Source: Mucilaginibacter mali | GTDB lineage: Bacteria; Bacteroidota; Bacteroidia; Sphingobacteriales; Sphingobacteriaceae | Direction: 5' to 3' | Assembly (NCBI RefSeq): GCF_013283875.1 | Contig: NZ_CP054139.1 | Location: 558,001-622,000, forward strand | Length of the DNA stretch: 64,000 bases | Shown: positions 16,078-25,479 of the stretch, piece after piece | How positions within the stretch are numbered: the first letter of the stretch is position 1 | How the letters are laid out: each line of letters begins with the position of its first letter | Position numbers and translations under genes: made by a program | Notes under the pieces: generated by a model | Seen by the model: the letters and a program-made list of their open reading frames with translations, nothing else | Database searches by the model: none | Told to the model about the DNA's origin: nothing

Positions 16078-16817
16078 AAAGGCTAATTATCATCATATTG
16101 TTTTTAATGCAGGGGGGATGGGCTTTCGCGCAGCAGGAGAAAAGTTTTTTGCATAAGGGCAACGAACTGTACCAGCAGAAAAAATACAACGAAGCCGAAC
16201 AACAATATCGCAAGGCATTAGAGAAAAAGGCGCAGAACGTTGAGGGTAACTTTAACGTGGGCGATGCCATGTTCAAACAAAAAAAGTTTGACGAGGCGGG
16301 GCAGCAGTTTGGTAAACTGGCCGAAGGTACTAAGGATAAAAAGGTGGCCGCCGCAGCCTACCATAACCTGGGTAATACCCTGATGGAGGGCAAAAAACTG
16401 GAGGAAAGTATCGAAGCGTATAAAAAAGCGTTGATGAATAATCCTAAAGACGAGGAGACCCGCTACAATTTGGCCTACGCGCAGGAAAAGCTGAAAAAAC
16501 AGCAACAGCAGAACAAGAACGATAAAAATAAAGACAAGAACAAGGATAAAGACAAGGATAAAAAAGACCAGGATAAAAAAGATAAGGATAAAAAAGACCA
16601 GGATAAGAAGGATAAAGACAAACAAGACAAGGATAAACAGGATAAAGACAAGCAAGATCAGCAAAAGCAGCAACAACAACAACAAAAGCCACAGGTATCT
16701 AAAGAAGATGCCCAGCGCATGCTTGACGCGTTGAACAACAACGAAAAGCAAACGCAGGACAAGCTGAAGAATAAAAAGCTGAAAGGCGCGCCGGTGAAGA
16801 TTGCTAAGGATTGGTAG
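16074..16817 (+). CDS. batC: BatC, TPR protein with a charged low-complexity region
   Basis: A 247-residue periplasmic protein. A signal peptide (MKRLIIIILFLMQGGWAFAQ) is followed by about three TPR repeats (GNELYQQKKYNEAEQQYRKA and similar, residues 25-130). Residues of about 140-205 are an almost pure Lys/Asp/Gln tract made of short KDKDKQD-type repeats. The protein ends in a small basic segment. The tract is slippage-prone and likely to vary in length. The gene overlaps batB by 4 bases. Confidence 0.9.
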   Translation: MKRLIIIILFLMQGGWAFAQQEKSFLHKGNELYQQKKYNEAEQQYRKALEKKAQNVEGNFNVGDAMFKQKKFDEAGQQFGKLAEGTKDKKVAAAAYHNLGNTLMEGKKLEESIEAYKKALMNNPKDEETRYNLAYAQEKLKKQQQQNKNDKNKDKNKDKDKDKKDQDKKDKDKKDQDKKDKDKQDKDKQDKDKQDQQKQQQQQQKPQVSKEDAQRMLDALNNNEKQTQDKLKNKKLKGAPVKIAKDW

Positions 16818-16830
16818 GTATTGAGTGAGT

Positions 16831-16896
16831 AGTTGGATTAGGTTGATTAGGTGAGTAGTTAGTTGAACTTACTCACCTAATCAACCTAATCCAACT
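16831..16896. repeat. Perfect 27-bp hairpin of 9-nt units (TTGATTAGG type), copy 2
   Basis: Arms 16831-16857 and 16870-16896 are exact inverse complements around a 12-nt loop. The region reads as four 9-nt units per side (for example GTTGGATTA, GGTTGATTA). It occupies the 95-base gap between batC and batD inside the operon and lacks a T-run, so it is not a standard terminator. Confidence 0.8.
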
Positions 16897-16912
16897 TAAT
16901 CAACTAAAAAAC

Positions 16913-18724
16913 GTGAACAAAAAGTACTACATAGTATTGATACTAATATGCTGGGCAGGCGTTTTATTTGCCCAGGGGCCAAGCTTTACGGCTACGGTAA
17001 GCCAAACCGAAGTGGCTGTAGGGCAGCAGTTTCAAATTGATTTTGCGCTGAATACCAATGGCGACAGGTTCGCGCCGCCGTCGTTTACTGGTTTCCAGGT
17101 ATTATCGGGGCCGAATGTATCCACCAGCATGACCTCTATTAACGGGGCCACTACGGTTGCCAATACCTACAGCTACATATTGGCTGCCGATCATGAAGGC
17201 GATTTCTCCATCGGTCCGGCTACCATCTATATTAACGGGCGTATCGCGGCTACCCGCCCTATCCGTATGCATGTGGTTAAGGGGCAGCCGCAAAACAGGC
17301 GTACTATCCGGCAGCAACAACAACAGCAACAGGCTAACGATGTTGAGGAGGTTTCGGCGGGTGATATGAGCAAAACGCTGTTTATTAAAGCGGTGGTTGA
17401 TAAAACAAACGTTTATATAGGCGAACAGTTAAACGTGAACTACCGCCTGTATACCCGCGTAGCGATATTGCAAAACCAATTGGATAAGCTGCCCGAACTG
17501 AACGGTTTCTGGAGCCAGGACATGAACGATAAAAAGCAGATGAACGCCATCTGGCATACCGAAGTGCTGAACGGTACCAAGTATAACGTGGCCGATATCA
17601 AGCAAACTATCCTGTTCCCGCAACGCTCGGGCAACCTCACCATCGACCCATTGGGCATGACCTTTATTGTGCGCCAGCAGGCACAGGCACGCGATATTAT
17701 GGAGCAGTTCTTCGGCTCGTTTAAGGATGTTAAGGCGAAGCTGAAAAGCCAGGTGGTAACCATCCATGTAAAGGAACTGCCAACCGCCGGTAAACCGCTC
17801 GACTTTAGCGGCGCGGTGGGTACCTTTAAAATTGATGCCAATGTAGATAAGCACGCGCTGAAGAGTAATGAGGCGCTTAACTATAACGTGCGGGTAGCAG
17901 GTACAGGCAATATTATGCTGATGAAGAACCTGACCACCAACTTCCCGTTGGATTTTGAAAAGTACGACCCGAAAACTACCGATACCATCAACAAGGAAAC
18001 CGGCAAAATTACCGGCAGCCGTTATTATAATTATCTGCTGATCCCGCGCCATGAGGGTAAGTACACCATCGACCCGCTGAAGTTCACTTACTTTAACCCA
18101 GCCACCGAGCGCTATGTTACGCTATCAACAAAGGCGTTCCCGATAGCTGTGGCCAAAGGCGATAAGGAAGCTAACGTAAGCGCGCTGTCATCGGCTGATA
18201 AGCAGGATGTGAAGCTGTTGGATAAGGATATCCGTTATATTAAAAAGGATACCGGCTTTACCACCGGCAGCGATTTCTTTGGTTCAACCTGGTATTACCT
18301 TTTACTGTTGTTAGGGCCTTTGGCATTTATCGTTGCCCGCATTTACCGCAAATGGTACGAGCGCCATAACAGCGATGTGGTGAAGGTGCGCAGCCGGCGT
18401 GCCAGTAAAATTGCCGCCAAGCATTTGGCCGATGCCAAAAAGCAACTGGCTACCAAAAACTCGGCCGGTTATTACGAGGCCTTGTTTAAAGGCATATATG
18501 GTTATTTAAGCTTTAAGCTGAATATCCCGTATGCAAACCTGAACCAGGAAGACATCACCGAAAACCTGCGGGCGCGTTCGGTAAGCGAAGACCTGATCAA
18601 GCAGTTGCAGGATACTTTAGATCTGTGCGATATGGCCCGCTTCGCCCCGGTATCGGGCATATCCGAACAGGAAGTTTTTGAGAAGACTAAAAACATGATC
18701 AATGATATTGAAGATGAAATATAA
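16913..18724 (+). CDS. batD: BatD, oxygen-tolerance membrane protein
   Basis: A 603-residue protein whose translation starts GTG. A signal peptide (to about LFAQ, residue 21) precedes a long periplasmic part with repeated beta domains typical of BatD. One membrane helix (STWYYLLLLLGPLAFIVARI, near residue 460) is followed by a cytoplasmic helical region. A short QQQQQQ tract lies near residue 140. It belongs to the same operon as batA-C and overlaps batE by 11 bases. Confidence 0.9.
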   Translation: MNKKYYIVLILICWAGVLFAQGPSFTATVSQTEVAVGQQFQIDFALNTNGDRFAPPSFTGFQVLSGPNVSTSMTSINGATTVANTYSYILAADHEGDFSIGPATIYINGRIAATRPIRMHVVKGQPQNRRTIRQQQQQQQANDVEEVSAGDMSKTLFIKAVVDKTNVYIGEQLNVNYRLYTRVAILQNQLDKLPELNGFWSQDMNDKKQMNAIWHTEVLNGTKYNVADIKQTILFPQRSGNLTIDPLGMTFIVRQQAQARDIMEQFFGSFKDVKAKLKSQVVTIHVKELPTAGKPLDFSGAVGTFKIDANVDKHALKSNEALNYNVRVAGTGNIMLMKNLTTNFPLDFEKYDPKTTDTINKETGKITGSRYYNYLLIPRHEGKYTIDPLKFTYFNPATERYVTLSTKAFPIAVAKGDKEANVSALSSADKQDVKLLDKDIRYIKKDTGFTTGSDFFGSTWYYLLLLLGPLAFIVARIYRKWYERHNSDVVKVRSRRASKIAAKHLADAKKQLATKNSAGYYEALFKGIYGYLSFKLNIPYANLNQEDITENLRARSVSEDLIKQLQDTLDLCDMARFAPVSGISEQEVFEKTKNMINDIEDEI

Positions 18725-19475
18725 CCGCGTAATTGGGCTGTTGATATGCATCGCCGTACCATTGTTATCATTTGGTGCCGATGTAAAGGGATTGTTCAGC
18801 AAGGGCAACCAGCTTTATGCCAAAGGCCAGTATAAGGAAGCCGCGGATACCTATGGACAGATCATCAATTCGGGCTACGAATCGGCCGCGGTATACTTTA
18901 ACATGGGTAACGCCTGTTATAAAAACGACGAGATCCCATCGGCCATCCTGTATTACGAGAAGGCACACAAGTTATCCCCTGGCGATGAGGATATCAATTT
19001 CAACATCCGCCTTACCAATTTAAAAACCACCGATAAAATAGACGAGGCCCCGGAGTTTTTCCTGGCCAAATGGTGGCGTGGCTTTATCCTGGCACTGCCC
19101 TTAGGCACGCTGGCGGTATTGAGCATTATATGCGGATTATTGGCCAGCGGTATACTGATCTGGTACCTGTTCACCCGTTCGGTAACGATTAAAAAGGTGT
19201 CGTTCTATGTGTCGATAGTTCTGTATATCATTGGGGCGATATTCATCTTTATGAGTAACCGCCAGGCGGCTTATTTTGATAATCATCGCCAGGCGATTAT
19301 CTTCAAAGGCACAGTTACGGTTAAAAGCGCTCCCGCAAGCGCGTCGAAACCGCTTTTTGTAATTCACGAGGGCACCAAGGTTGATATGCTGGAGCATACC
19401 AGCGGACAGATCAAAATTCGCCTGGCCAACGGCAGCGAAGGCTGGATAGGCGAGGGGGATGTGAAGGAGATATAA
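18714..19475 (+). CDS. batE: BatE, TPR and SH3-like protein
   Basis: A 253-residue protein with a signal peptide (MKYNRVIGLLICIAVPLLSFGA), two TPR repeats (residues about 25-100), two membrane helices (ILALPLGTLAVLSIICGLLA and a second near VSIVLYIIGAIFIFM) and a C-terminal SH3-like domain ending EGWIGEGDVKEI. The start at 18714 gives the best signal peptide; an ATG at 18702 would add four residues. It is the last gene of the operon, followed by a strong hairpin repeat. Confidence 0.88.
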   Translation: MKYNRVIGLLICIAVPLLSFGADVKGLFSKGNQLYAKGQYKEAADTYGQIINSGYESAAVYFNMGNACYKNDEIPSAILYYEKAHKLSPGDEDINFNIRLTNLKTTDKIDEAPEFFLAKWWRGFILALPLGTLAVLSIICGLLASGILIWYLFTRSVTIKKVSFYVSIVLYIIGAIFIFMSNRQAAYFDNHRQAIIFKGTVTVKSAPASASKPLFVIHEGTKVDMLEHTSGQIKIRLANGSEGWIGEGDVKEI

Positions 19476-19488
19476 TCTTCAACAGTAC

Positions 19489-19574
19489 CGTCATGCTGAG
19501 CGATAGCGAAGCATCCCCGGCTATGCATTTCCACTCTGCTTATTTGGGATCCTTCGCTATCGCTCAGGATGACG
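19489..19574. repeat. 86-bp hairpin repeat, GAGCGATAGCGAAGGATC family, copy 1
   Basis: CGTCATGCTGAGCGATAGCG at the left pairs with the right-hand CGCTATCGCTCAGGATGACG. A second copy of the same length is at 24788-24873. Both lie directly downstream of a transcription unit (batE and the DUF6377 gene) and could act as terminators or mRNA-end stabilisers. Confidence 0.8.
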
Positions 19575-19590
19575 GGTTGCGTGTGTTGCT

Positions 19591-19986
19591 CTACTTATCC
19601 AACACCGACAATATATTCCCCGCCGGATCTTTAAACCAGGCTATAGTCGGGCCGCCGTTGCCACGGGAGATGCCTTTGGCATCAGTTTTTAACCATTCTG
19701 AATCATAATGCTCAAAGGCCACGCCTTTAGCAGTTAGCTCGTCTACGGCTTTTTCAACGTCATCAACCGGGAAGTTTAATATGGTAAAGGTGGCCGGTTC
19801 ATGATTAGGCTTGGGGTAGATCATGATATTATTCTCGCTACCCTTAATGTGCAGCGCCAGTATGCGTACACCATGCCCCATATCCTGGCTGCTTACTTCC
19901 AGTCCTAATGTATCGCGGTAAAAGGCCTCGGCCTTTTCAATATCATTTACCGAAAATCCGCTGAATGCTTTGCTGTCCTTAAACAT
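19591..19986 (-). CDS. VOC (glyoxalase-fold) family protein
   Basis: A 131-residue single-domain vicinal oxygen chelate protein. [24 protein letters not shown] is the usual first beta-alpha unit, and [18 protein letters not shown] the second. The C-terminus [19 protein letters not shown] carries a conserved Asp-Pro-x-Gly-Asn motif. The substrate cannot be predicted; related small VOC proteins include resistance proteins and lyases. Confidence 0.88.
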   Translation of the reverse strand: MFKDSKAFSGFSVNDIEKAEAFYRDTLGLEVSSQDMGHGVRILALHIKGSENNIMIYPKPNHEPATFTILNFPVDDVEKAVDELTAKGVAFEHYDSEWLKTDAKGISRGNGGPTIAWFKDPAGNILSVLDK

Positions 19987-20010
19987 AATTTATTGGTTTT
20001 AATGTATATA

Positions 20011-20018
20011 CAAAACTA
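20011..20018 (-). promoter_or_regulatory. Candidate -7 element of the VOC gene
   Basis: The minus strand reads TAGTTTTG, matching TAnnTTTG, 25 bases upstream of the start codon. No -33 TTG was found. Confidence 0.35.
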
Positions 20019-20090
20019 CCGGGATACGTTTTGGTTTTGCGGGGGCGGATAGGACAATAGGAGGGTGGTTTGCGACAAGGATTTGCGTTT

Positions 20091-20217
20091 GTCATTGCAA
20101 GGAGCAGCGGGCAGGAAATGCGGGTAGGGCGACGCGGCAATCTCGTAGTTTGTTATTCGTGCGACGAGATTGCCGCGTCGCCCCACTGCACAAGCCCCTT
20201 CTGTTCCTCGCAATGAC
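20091..20217. repeat. Hairpin repeat of the GTCATTGC...GGCAATCTCG family, copy 1
   Basis: GTCATTGCAAGGA at the left and TCCTCGCAATGAC at the right are the outer arms; GACGCGGCAATCTCGT and ACGAGATTGCCGCGTCG are the inner arms. A second copy is at 51423-51524. It lies in the gap between the VOC gene and the molybdenum hydroxylase genes, which otherwise holds only a terminator. Confidence 0.8.
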
Positions 20218-20229
20218 AAGCTATTAATT

Positions 20230-20267
20230 AAGCCAAAACGGGCCGCGATTGCGGCCCGTTTTGGCTT
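20230..20267 (-). terminator. Strong terminator after the molybdenum hydroxylase genes
   Basis: A perfect 17-bp stem (20230-20246 with 20251-20267) encloses the loop GATT. The stem has a GGGCCGC core flanked by CAAAA/TTTTG, so it could stop transcription from either side. It lies 6 bases downstream of the large-subunit stop codon. Confidence 0.8.
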
Positions 20268-20273
20268 ATAGAG

Positions 20274-22406
20274 TTAGACCTTTGCCGGCGTAGCCGTCTT
20301 CGGCGGCGCCGAGCTAAACTCGAATGGCATTTTACGGTAACGCTTGCCGGTGGCGGCAAATACGGCGTTGGCAACTGCCGGCGCTATCGGCGGCAGGCCG
20401 GGTTCGCCTAAGCCGGTAGGGGCATCTTCGGTTTGCACAAATTTCACGATCACATCCAACGGGGCATCCTTCATATGCAGGAATTTGTAGGTATTGAAGT
20501 TCTTCTGCACAGTAGCGCCTTTATTAAAGGTGATCTGGCTGAACAATGCATGGCTGAGGCCGTCTACAATTGCGCCTTCCACCTGGTTTTCGGCACCGCT
20601 TTGGTTTACCACTTTGCCACAGTTAACGGCGCAATACACCTTGCTTACGCGGGGGATGCCGTTAACCATGGTCACTTCGGCCACCTGCGCTACGTAGGTA
20701 CTGAACGAGTAATAAGCCGCGAAGCCTTGGAATACGTTTTTATTTTTGCCCCAGTTGCTCATTTGCGCCACCAGGTCTATCACACTTTTTAGTTTATCTA
20801 CATTATAAGTGATCTGCCCGACAGGTTGCGTACGGGCTTTTTCCAGCAGTTCTAAACGGAACGCTACCGGGTCCTTCTTCATTTCGGTGGCAATCTCATC
20901 CAAAAAGCTCTCGTCCGAAAAAGCCGAGGCGTTGGCGGTTGGTCCGCGCCAGGGGCCGGTTGGGATGTTGGACTTAACCGTATGCGAATCCATCCTGAAG
21001 TTGGGGATAGAACCGGCCGGGAAGCCGCGACTTAAAGCACTGCCTCCGCTTAGTACGGCCGCGTTAGCATGCCAGCCTATCAGCTGGTTATCGGCGCTGA
21101 TGACAGCCTTATATTTAGCCAGACTGGCCGCGCGGTAATAATCACCCTGGATATCATCCTCACGTGTCCACATCATTTGTACCGGCGATTTGGCTGCTGC
21201 CGATATCAGTGCGGCTTCCACACCGTTATCCGTACGTAGCTTGCGGCCAAAGCCACCACCTTGTCGCGGCATGCCGATGGTTACATCTTCGGGTTTGATG
21301 TTCAATGCGCGGGCTACATCGTTGCGCATATTGGCTGGTACCTGGGTAGGGCCGTATAATTCTGCTTTGCCATCTTTTACATCGGCAAAAAAGTTCATCG
21401 GCTCCATAGGCGAGTGCGATAGGTTAGGCACAGCATATACCGCTTCTATCACCTTTCCGCCCGATGCCAAAGCTTTGTCGATGTCGCCGTCGTTACGGCT
21501 TGGGTTATCGCTGCGGGTTTCCACAGCGGCGGCAAAGGCAGCCTCGTGTTCGCTGGTGCTTTCCAGCGGACTGGCATCTTCCCAAACCACTTTTAATACA
21601 TCGCGCCCCTTTTTAGCGGCCCAGGTAGATGTAGCCAGTACAGCCACTACGCCATGCGCCTGCACTACGTTCTTTACGCCCGTAACCTTGCGGGTTTCGG
21701 TATCATCAAACGATTTAAAAACTTTTCCAAATGCCGTCGGCCGCGATACCATCGCGAACAGCATACCCGGGCGGCGGGTATCCATGCCGTATAAAGGCTG
21801 GCCGGTAATGATTTTCTGGTTATCTATATTATGCACCTTTGTCCCGATGATCTTAAAATCCTTCGGGTCTTTCAGTGGTACATCGGCAGGTACGGGCAGG
21901 GTGGCGGCTTTGGCAGCCAGTTCGCCGTAGCCCAGTTTTTTACCGGTAGGTTTGTGTATTACATGGCCGTCTTCGGCGTAACATTCGTCTTCTTTAACGT
22001 TCCATTGCTGGGCGGCGGCGGTGATCAGCATTTGTCGCGCGGTAGCACCTGCCTTGCGGATAGGCGCGTAACGGCCACGGATAGCGCCGCTACCGCCCGC
22101 CGTTTGCGATCCGTATTTAGGATCAAGCGGGGCCATCTCTACATAAACCGAATCCCATTTTACGTTCAGCTCTTCGGCTAAGATCATCGGTAGGGCTGTT
22201 TTAATGCCTTGACCAATTTCGGGGTTAGGGGCCATCAGGGTAACCAGTCCGGCGCTGTTAATGGTGATATAGGCGTTGGGCGCAAAAACGGCTTCGGCCA
22301 TATCCCCGGCAAGCGCTTCGTTTAAAAAGTTAAAACCTAAAACCAGGCTGCTGCCGGCAGCAATACTGGTGATCTTTAAAAATCCACGGCGTGATACTGC
22401 TTCCAT
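20274..22406 (-). CDS. Molybdopterin-binding hydroxylase large subunit (isoquinoline 1-oxidoreductase beta type)
   Basis: A 710-residue member of the xanthine oxidase family, one-chain 'IorB-like' type. It starts [14 protein letters not shown], with a twin-arginine motif followed by a hydrophobic stretch, so it is probably exported folded. Conserved cofactor segments include [40 protein letters not shown] and the C-terminal [17 protein letters not shown], which holds the catalytic glutamate. It oxidises an N-heterocycle or aldehyde; the substrate is unknown. Start and stop overlap the small-subunit gene by one base (TAATG). Confidence 0.92.
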   Translation of the reverse strand: MEAVSRRGFLKITSIAAGSSLVLGFNFLNEALAGDMAEAVFAPNAYITINSAGLVTLMAPNPEIGQGIKTALPMILAEELNVKWDSVYVEMAPLDPKYGSQTAGGSGAIRGRYAPIRKAGATARQMLITAAAQQWNVKEDECYAEDGHVIHKPTGKKLGYGELAAKAATLPVPADVPLKDPKDFKIIGTKVHNIDNQKIITGQPLYGMDTRRPGMLFAMVSRPTAFGKVFKSFDDTETRKVTGVKNVVQAHGVVAVLATSTWAAKKGRDVLKVVWEDASPLESTSEHEAAFAAAVETRSDNPSRNDGDIDKALASGGKVIEAVYAVPNLSHSPMEPMNFFADVKDGKAELYGPTQVPANMRNDVARALNIKPEDVTIGMPRQGGGFGRKLRTDNGVEAALISAAAKSPVQMMWTREDDIQGDYYRAASLAKYKAVISADNQLIGWHANAAVLSGGSALSRGFPAGSIPNFRMDSHTVKSNIPTGPWRGPTANASAFSDESFLDEIATEMKKDPVAFRLELLEKARTQPVGQITYNVDKLKSVIDLVAQMSNWGKNKNVFQGFAAYYSFSTYVAQVAEVTMVNGIPRVSKVYCAVNCGKVVNQSGAENQVEGAIVDGLSHALFSQITFNKGATVQKNFNTYKFLHMKDAPLDVIVKFVQTEDAPTGLGEPGLPPIAPAVANAVFAATGKRYRKMPFEFSSAPPKTATPAKV

Positions 22407-22873
22407 TATTTCTTTGCCACTCCTTTCTTCGCTGCTAAGTGTATGGCCCTGCGGATGCGGGTATGCGTGCCACAGCGGCATATATTGGTCATCTGCGCAT
22501 CAATATCGGCATCGGTAGGGTTGGGGTTGCGTTTCAGTAATGCCGCCGCCGCCATGATCTGGCCCGACTGGCAATAGCCACATTGCGCCACATCCATTTC
22601 AGACCAGGCTTGCTGCACCGGGTGGGTGCCGGTGGCGCTCAGGCCCTCAATGGTGGTTACCTTTGCGGTTTCCACAGCCGCCACAGGGAACTGGCACGAG
22701 CGTACCGCCGCGCCGTCGATATGTACCGTACAGGCGCCGCACATGGCCACACCGCAGCCAAATTTGGTGCCTACAAGGTTTAAATTATCACGTAATACCC
22801 ATAATAGGGGGGTATCGGCATCGGCGGTTACGGTTACCGGCTTATTATTTACTGATAAATGATATGTTGCCAT
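22406..22873 (-). CDS. [2Fe-2S] small subunit of the molybdenum hydroxylase
   Basis: A 155-residue protein with an N-terminal plant-type ferredoxin domain ([16 protein letters not shown]) and a C-terminal domain with [10 protein letters not shown] and [16 protein letters not shown]. The eight cysteines for two [2Fe-2S] clusters are present. It passes electrons from the molybdopterin subunit. The ATG at 22873 ([10 protein letters not shown]) is chosen; upstream in-frame codons add an unrelated extension. No cytochrome subunit gene lies beside it, so the electron acceptor is unknown. Confidence 0.92.
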   Translation of the reverse strand: MATYHLSVNNKPVTVTADADTPLLWVLRDNLNLVGTKFGCGVAMCGACTVHIDGAAVRSCQFPVAAVETAKVTTIEGLSATGTHPVQQAWSEMDVAQCGYCQSGQIMAAAALLKRNPNPTDADIDAQMTNICRCGTHTRIRRAIHLAAKKGVAKK

Positions 22874-23032
22874 AGCAATTGGTTTATAATCAAAGCTATC
22901 ACTATTGACGGATATTAACAAGGGATACACCGTATCTATACTGATACTAAACAAGCGCCGGAATATATAGTTATATAGCATGTATAAATGACATATATGC
23001 CAGAAATAGCTTTACTTGTACATATTAATTAT

Positions 23033-23040
23033 TATTTTTG
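23033..23040 (+). promoter_or_regulatory. Candidate -7 element of the DUF6377 regulator gene
   Basis: TATTTTTG matches TAnnTTTG and lies 87 bases before the start codon. A TTG at 23016-23018 is 14 bases upstream, shorter than usual. Confidence 0.35.
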
Positions 23041-23126
23041 GCTATAAACCCGAAACTACCGCCCGATCGTTTCCGTTTAAGCTTCAGCAAATACTTTATT
23101 AAACGCTATATATTGCCTGGTATTAA

Positions 23127-24773
23127 ATGATATACACGTTGCATCGCTATCGCCTTTCCCTAACGGGCTTTTTATTGGTATGCCTAACCTTGCTTGCATC
23201 GGGGGCTTTGGCCGATAGCAAAACCGACAGCCTGTTTGAAGCGCTGAAAGTGGAGTTTAATAAGAAAGGGCAGTACGACCACACCAAGGAAGTGCGTATA
23301 CAACAATTGAAGGACGTGCTGATCCATACCCCCGCTACCAATTTAAAAGGCCAGTTCAATATCTGCGATAAGTTGTACGAAGAGTATAAATCCTACCAGT
23401 ACGATTCGGCTTATGTGTATGCCAATAAGCTGCAGGATATCAGCATAGCCCTGCACAGCCGGCCCATGCAGGATTTGAGTAAGATCAAGATCGGGTTTAT
23501 CCTGTTGTCGTCGGGTATGTTCAAAGAAACATTCGACAGCATGCACGGCATCGATGTGCGCGACTTGCCCGATAGCGTGAAAATGGAATACTACTCCATT
23601 GTGATGCGCGCCTATTACGACCTGGCCAATTACGATAACGACCGCAACTATGCCCCCCGCTACATCGCTAAAGCCAATATGTATATCGATTCGGCCATCG
23701 CGCTAAGCCGGGCAGGATCATACGATAATGTTTACCTCACCGGTTATAAAAAATACAAGAACGGGCAGATAGATTCGGCTTTGAACATTTTCACCACCCT
23801 GCTCGACCCTAAAAAACTAACCGAGCACCAGTACGCTATCGTGGCATCAACGCTCAGCAATGTTTATCTCAACACATCGCAAAAAGACAAATGTGTTGAA
23901 CTGCTCACCAGGGCCACCATGAGCGACATCCGCTCGTCGACAAAAGAAACTATTGCCCTTTACTGGCTGGCCGACCTGCTGCACAAGAACGGCGATGTTG
24001 AAAATGCTTATACCTTTTTAGAAGAGGCCCGTAACGATGCCGAGTTTTACGGTGCCCGCCAGCGTAAGATCCAGATAGGTACGCTGTTGCCTATCGTCGC
24101 GTCGGAAAAACTATTGCGCAGCGAGCAGGAACAAAAGCGCTTCATCATTTTCCTGAGTATCCTGGCTGTAGTTGCCGCGGTGATCATCGTGGGATCTATC
24201 ATGCTGCTGAAACGTAATCAAAAACTGCGCGCTAAAGAAAAGATCATCGACGAGAAGAACGCGCAACTGGAAAAAGTGAACGTGAAACTGCTGGAAGGCA
24301 CCAAGATCAAGGAGGATTATATCGGTTACTTCTTCAATGTAATATCGGGTTATATCCTGCAACTGGAACGCATTAAGCGATCGGTAGATACTAAGCTGGC
24401 CATTAAAAAGTATGACGATATACAGCTGATGGCCAATAACATCAACATTAAAAAAGAGCGTGATACGCTGTTCTATACCTTCGATCACGTGTTCATTAAG
24501 ATCTTCCCCAATTTTATCGAAGAGTTTAACGCCCTGTTTAATAAGGAAGACCAGATCTGGCCCAGGGAAAACGAAGTGCTAACCACCGATCTGCGCATCT
24601 TCGCCCTGATGCGCATGGGTATTACCGATACCGAAACCATTGCCAAGATCCTGGAGTACTCGGAAAAAACCATCTACGTTTACAAAATGCGCATCAAAGC
24701 CAGGGCCCTCATCCACGGCGATGAATTTGATCAGCGGATCATGGCGATCAAGGCGGTGGATATCGGGAAGTAA
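23127..24773 (+). CDS. DUF6377 protein, membrane-bound TPR regulator upstream of susC
   Basis: A 548-residue protein. Residues 1-30 form a signal peptide or first membrane helix. A long helical TPR-like region (about 35-325) is followed by a membrane helix (FIIFLSILAVVAAVIIVGSIML, near 340), a coiled coil (residues about 362-395), and a cytoplasmic C-terminus ending in a helix-turn-helix-like stretch (ITDTETIAKILEYSEKTIYVYKMRIK). The plan resembles SusR-like sensors: sugar signal outside, DNA binding inside. It faces the sus-like operon on the same strand, 0.7 kb upstream, and is its probable regulator (inference). Confidence 0.85.
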   Translation: MIYTLHRYRLSLTGFLLVCLTLLASGALADSKTDSLFEALKVEFNKKGQYDHTKEVRIQQLKDVLIHTPATNLKGQFNICDKLYEEYKSYQYDSAYVYANKLQDISIALHSRPMQDLSKIKIGFILLSSGMFKETFDSMHGIDVRDLPDSVKMEYYSIVMRAYYDLANYDNDRNYAPRYIAKANMYIDSAIALSRAGSYDNVYLTGYKKYKNGQIDSALNIFTTLLDPKKLTEHQYAIVASTLSNVYLNTSQKDKCVELLTRATMSDIRSSTKETIALYWLADLLHKNGDVENAYTFLEEARNDAEFYGARQRKIQIGTLLPIVASEKLLRSEQEQKRFIIFLSILAVVAAVIIVGSIMLLKRNQKLRAKEKIIDEKNAQLEKVNVKLLEGTKIKEDYIGYFFNVISGYILQLERIKRSVDTKLAIKKYDDIQLMANNINIKKERDTLFYTFDHVFIKIFPNFIEEFNALFNKEDQIWPRENEVLTTDLRIFALMRMGITDTETIAKILEYSEKTIYVYKMRIKARALIHGDEFDQRIMAIKAVDIGK

Positions 24774-24787
24774 GCTTCTTTAAAGTT

Positions 24788-24873
24788 CGTCATCCTGAGC
24801 GATAGCGAAGGATCCCAAACTATGTATTTCCGACTTGCTTATCGGGGATCCTTCGCTATCGCTCAGGATGACG
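24788..24873. repeat. 86-bp hairpin repeat, GAGCGATAGCGAAGGATC family, copy 2
   Basis: CGTCATCCTGAGCGATAGCG and the inverse complement bracket 86 bases, the same length as the copy at 19489-19574. It begins 15 bases after the regulator's stop codon. Confidence 0.85.
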
Positions 24874-25479
24874 AATTGTGGCTAATCAAATACCCTCAAC
24901 CAAGTAAAATCCTCTCCCACTCCCTCAAATTGTATTTAAAAACTTACAAACCACTTTAAATTTTTTCGAACCGATTGTTTTTCAATTATCAGATTATCAA
25001 ATATTTAACTTTTAAAAACGCAATATTTTTTTAAATTTTTGATAAATAAATAGGTTCAGCCTTTTTGGTGAATTTACTTTGTCTTGTCGCAAAAACATTT
25101 AGCCGAATAAAAGGGCGGTGTTAACCGGCATTTAACCAATTATATTTTTTTCCTGTACGCTGATATAAAATGATTGCCGCTTGTGGCTTCAAATTTGCAT
25201 AGGTATACCGATATGTTTTTTTGATGCGGGCAACAAGATTTAATACCGGCTTTTGCAGGTGGAGCTATTAGTAAAAACATTAACCCTGTTAATTAAAACC
25301 GTTGCTGATGAGAAAACTTTACCCTACCTAAAAGCCAAATTGAATTGTTAGGACAGCCTAAACGCTGCCGGGCGCTTAGTATAGCGCCGGGATATTTGAG
25401 GAATGGATGACACAAGCTATCCCAACCAAACCAGGAAAATAACCGACCCAGACCATTATTAACCTAAAAATAAACTTAA
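24874..25479 (+). other. Long AT-rich leader region before susC
   Basis: About 600 bases without a gene. 24940-25060 is very AT-rich with T-runs (for example ATTTTTTTAAATTTTTGATA). A weak -7 candidate (CAAATTTG, 25190-25197, five of six fixed positions) would give a 5' leader of about 280 bases before susC. No operator palindrome was seen. The long leader suggests possible post-transcriptional control, which is inference. Confidence 0.35.

Noticed and set aside
22874..22981. N-terminal extension of the [2Fe-2S] subunit
   Set aside because: The added residues have no similarity to the family; [10 protein letters not shown] at 22873 fits the ferredoxin domain start.
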